Positions 62,129 to 64,000 of a stretch of DNA of 64,000 bases are shown piece after piece. Numbering within the stretch: position 1 is the first letter of the stretch; each line of letters starts with the position of its first letter. The DNA lies in the NCBI GenBank assembly GCA_013399305.1, contig VXAI01000089.1, positions 1,381,009 to 1,445,008 on the forward strand, written 5' to 3'. The position numbers and the translations under genes are program-made. The stretch is from Rostratula benghalensis. Taxonomy: Eukaryota > Chordata > Aves > Charadriiformes > Rostratulidae. The notes below the pieces were generated by a model that was not told the DNA's origin, did not search any database, and saw only the letters and a program-made list of their open reading frames with translations.

Positions 62129-62392
62129 ATGAGCCAAACTCCATTCATTCTCTGGGGACTAGTTCTCTGCTGCCTTGCTAGTGACCTCAGTTCCCTCGAG
62201 TCCATAAAAGGAATTGTTCTGAGATCTAGAAATTTCAGTGACAGCAACAATACCAGCCAGATCCCTAAAGCAAGTGCTGCTCCATTTGACTTACGAGTCC
62301 CTCCACTCTACCTCACAGGCAAGCACCAAAGGCATCATAGAGAGCAGAAGCATGTGTTGTTAGCACCAGCCACTCCCCACAAGTGCCCCTGA
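62129..62392 (+). CDS. Unassigned short ORF with signal-peptide-like start
   Basis: The ATG at 62129 has A at -3. The first 19 residues (SQTPFILWGLVLCCLASD after Met) look like a signal peptide with a possible cut after ASD or LAS. Then come sequons NFS, NNT and NTS, and a basic stretch GKHQRHHREQK before the end at KCP-stop. The total is 87 residues. I recognise no family, and there is only one cysteine outside the leader. A pyrimidine-rich AG (TTTCTGCTTTCCTTGCAG) lies about 210 bases upstream and could be an acceptor for a transcript containing it. By length alone it is compatible with chance. Confidence 0.15.
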   Translation: MSQTPFILWGLVLCCLASDLSSLESIKGIVLRSRNFSDSNNTSQIPKASAAPFDLRVPPLYLTGKHQRHHREQKHVLLAPATPHKCP

Positions 62393-63791
62393 GGGCAGTG
62401 CAGGCTGCTCCACTGTGGCAGTATCCAAAGTGGCTGAACGAGTTTCTTGGATACCTTCGTGATGCCCTTCCATTGCACTGGGCAGGCTTTTAGTAGGGAG
62501 TAGTTTATGTCTCCTCTCCAGAAACAGTAGACAGCACATAAAACACTAAGGGAAGACCAGCAAAACAACAAATCCATTACTCTCCCAATGGAGAATAAGC
62601 AGCTAAAAAACATGACGTGGGCAAGTATTTTGTTTCTTTTGCCCTACCTCCAAATGGCAATATCTGTTCTGTGTGAAATCCCAGGACAGGACAGGAAAGA
62701 CAAGCTGGCAGCCACTCATGCTGGCTGACATGCAAAAGCACTTGCTCGTAACAAGTCAAATGAACAGGGGACAGGTTTCTATTGTAACTCCCTCCTCTCT
62801 TTGCATCAACACGTGCATCACCGTATTTATCCTGTGAGAACGACTTTCACCAGGGATTTCCCACTGATGCAACTTTGTTTCTGGACACAGGCCTAAACTA
62901 ATGACTGTCAGTGTAGACAGCAAGTGAAAGAGCATTGGTACCTTTCTTGTCCGGGTTTCTGTGGCCTCATGAACATGCCACATGATGACAATCAGCTTTT
63001 TCATTAACAGATCTGGGGAGAGCACAATTTGGACGCCAGATTTTACCCACAAAGCAGACCGGGAGAGCTGGTACATGTCTCTGCCTAGCAACATCACAGA
63101 CCGCAGAGGAGAGATGACTTCCACCTTGTCACCACTTCACTGGGGTGACAGTTTAAGTCTTACAAGTATGTCACATACAGGCACAAGTACACTCTGTCAA
63201 CACACTGAGCTAGCCAGAAGCAAGCCAGAACCAGAAGCCGTATGACTGTGGTTAGTATGATGCTGTGTCTGTGGCAATAAACACTCTGCAGGGGCAGGCT
63301 GGCTCGTGTCTCTGTCCTGAGCACAGGCAGAGCAAAACTATCTGCCTGCAAGAGACCTTGTTGATACACCCTCAGGTGGCGAGACTGAGACACCTTCTGA
63401 TCTTTCTGGGTGCAGTAACTGGTGTTGTACTTCTGCGTTACAGCACCAAAACTGTTTCATGACCCAGCTCAGGGGAGGGTCACAGTGAGAGCAGCTCCCC
63501 TGCACTCTCTTATGACACATGCCTCCTTCCCACAAACTCCAAAGGCAGGCTTTTGGATCATTACCCTCTCAGTGAGGCACCCACACTTTTTGCCCTAGGC
63601 ATCATGTTTCTAGCCTACCAGGACAAAAGATGGCATACTAAAGACTGGCAGGCAACACACTGATACAGCTTAGATTTTCTTTTCAGTGAAAGAAGATGCA
63701 TGGTGTACAGTGAGTGGTCGAGGAGCCCATCCCCTGCAAGGGCATGCAACAGCATTTTCCACAGCTGTGCTGGTATTTGGCACTGCCTTTA

Positions 63792-63812
63792 ACACACACA
63801 CACACACACACA
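63792..63812 (+). repeat. (AC)n dinucleotide microsatellite
   Basis: Ten and a half uninterrupted AC units, followed by AAAGAGCC. It is short and likely polymorphic in length. Confidence 0.93.
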
Positions 63813-64000
63813 AAAGAGCCTTGCCTTTCATGAAAAGGTATGTCTATAGGCAGCTCCATGGCGTGGGCTTGGAGCAGCAAGATGTGATGTTTGCCATCAG
63901 GGTATTTTTGAGCAGGCTCCTCCAACTGTTTCTTGAGCCAGAGTGCTAGTCAGTGCCCTGCAAACATTGACAAGGTCATATCTGTCTCTAGTGGACTCTG

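Larger units (their letters stand above)
56164..64000. other. Gene-less stretch to window end
   Basis: There is no recognisable gene. It contains a short ancient-repeat-like motif at 57008-57050, an unassigned ORF with a hydrophobic start at 62129-62392 (plus), and a CA microsatellite at 63792. 61320-61340 is T-rich. The 149-codon minus ORF at 57090-57539 shows no domain. The rest is unique AT-rich sequence. Confidence 0.5.

Noticed and set aside
61919..62132. Frame after the acceptor-like TTTCTGCTTTCCTTGCAG (61901-61918), reading KKRRQVKSHKQSP
   Set aside because: The acceptor is good, but the frame closes after about 70 codons without a convincing donor or poly(A) signal and matches no family I know.
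1..64000. tRNA, rRNA, snRNA, CRISPR arrays, bacterial promoters or operons
   Set aside because: No cloverleaf, Pol III box pair, rRNA segment, regularly spaced repeats or compact gene order was seen; the sequence is vertebrate nuclear DNA.

Overview
The window looks like nuclear DNA from a bird. The main evidence is its interspersed repeats: several CR1 LINE fragments ending in the avian tail (octamers of the ATTCTGTG / ATTCTATG type), and one solo endogenous-retrovirus LTR of a type I recall as widespread in neoavian genomes (3' end reading as GGTTTAAACC-like sequence, A-rich block, reversed TATA box). The base composition is AT-rich, CpG is scarce, and ORFs are short and randomly spread over all six frames. 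Nothing suggests a prokaryote, phage, plasmid or organelle. I see no rRNA, tRNA, CRISPR array, operon or recognisable complete protein-coding gene. The likeliest reading is a gene-poor intergenic or deep-intronic stretch.

Layout. 1-10 kb: unique sequence with one eroded CR1 tail (about 2195-2526) and a CpG-richer patch near 9.2-10.0 kb. 10.6-15.6 kb: an exon-like ORF on the minus strand (10658-10920) and two blocks with the look of conserved non-coding DNA. 15.6-17.1 kb: the largest mobile element, a deletion-ridden CR1 on the minus strand that still shows reverse-transcriptase motifs. 17-25.6 kb: unique. 25.6-26.05 kb: the solo LTR. 27-29.6 kb: two older CR1 pieces. 31.05-31.17 kb: an assembly gap of 125 N. 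31-43 kb: mostly unique, with a TGTATG microsatellite, a T/G-rich tract, a CR1 scrap and a candidate 3'-terminal exon (43086 to about 43240). 44.8-51.7 kb: four CR1 tails, two of them head-to-tail. 51.7-64 kb: unique, with degenerate copies of an imperfect palindromic repeat and a CA microsatellite near the end.

No genes can be seen working together here. The points worth following up are two exon-like signals with splice acceptors, a family of short imperfect palindromes built on GAAGTCAATG, and several blocks dense in homeodomain/SOX/GATA-like motifs that may be conserved enhancers. These are inferences from sequence texture. I had no alignment, and repeat assignments rest on recalled consensus features, not a database search.
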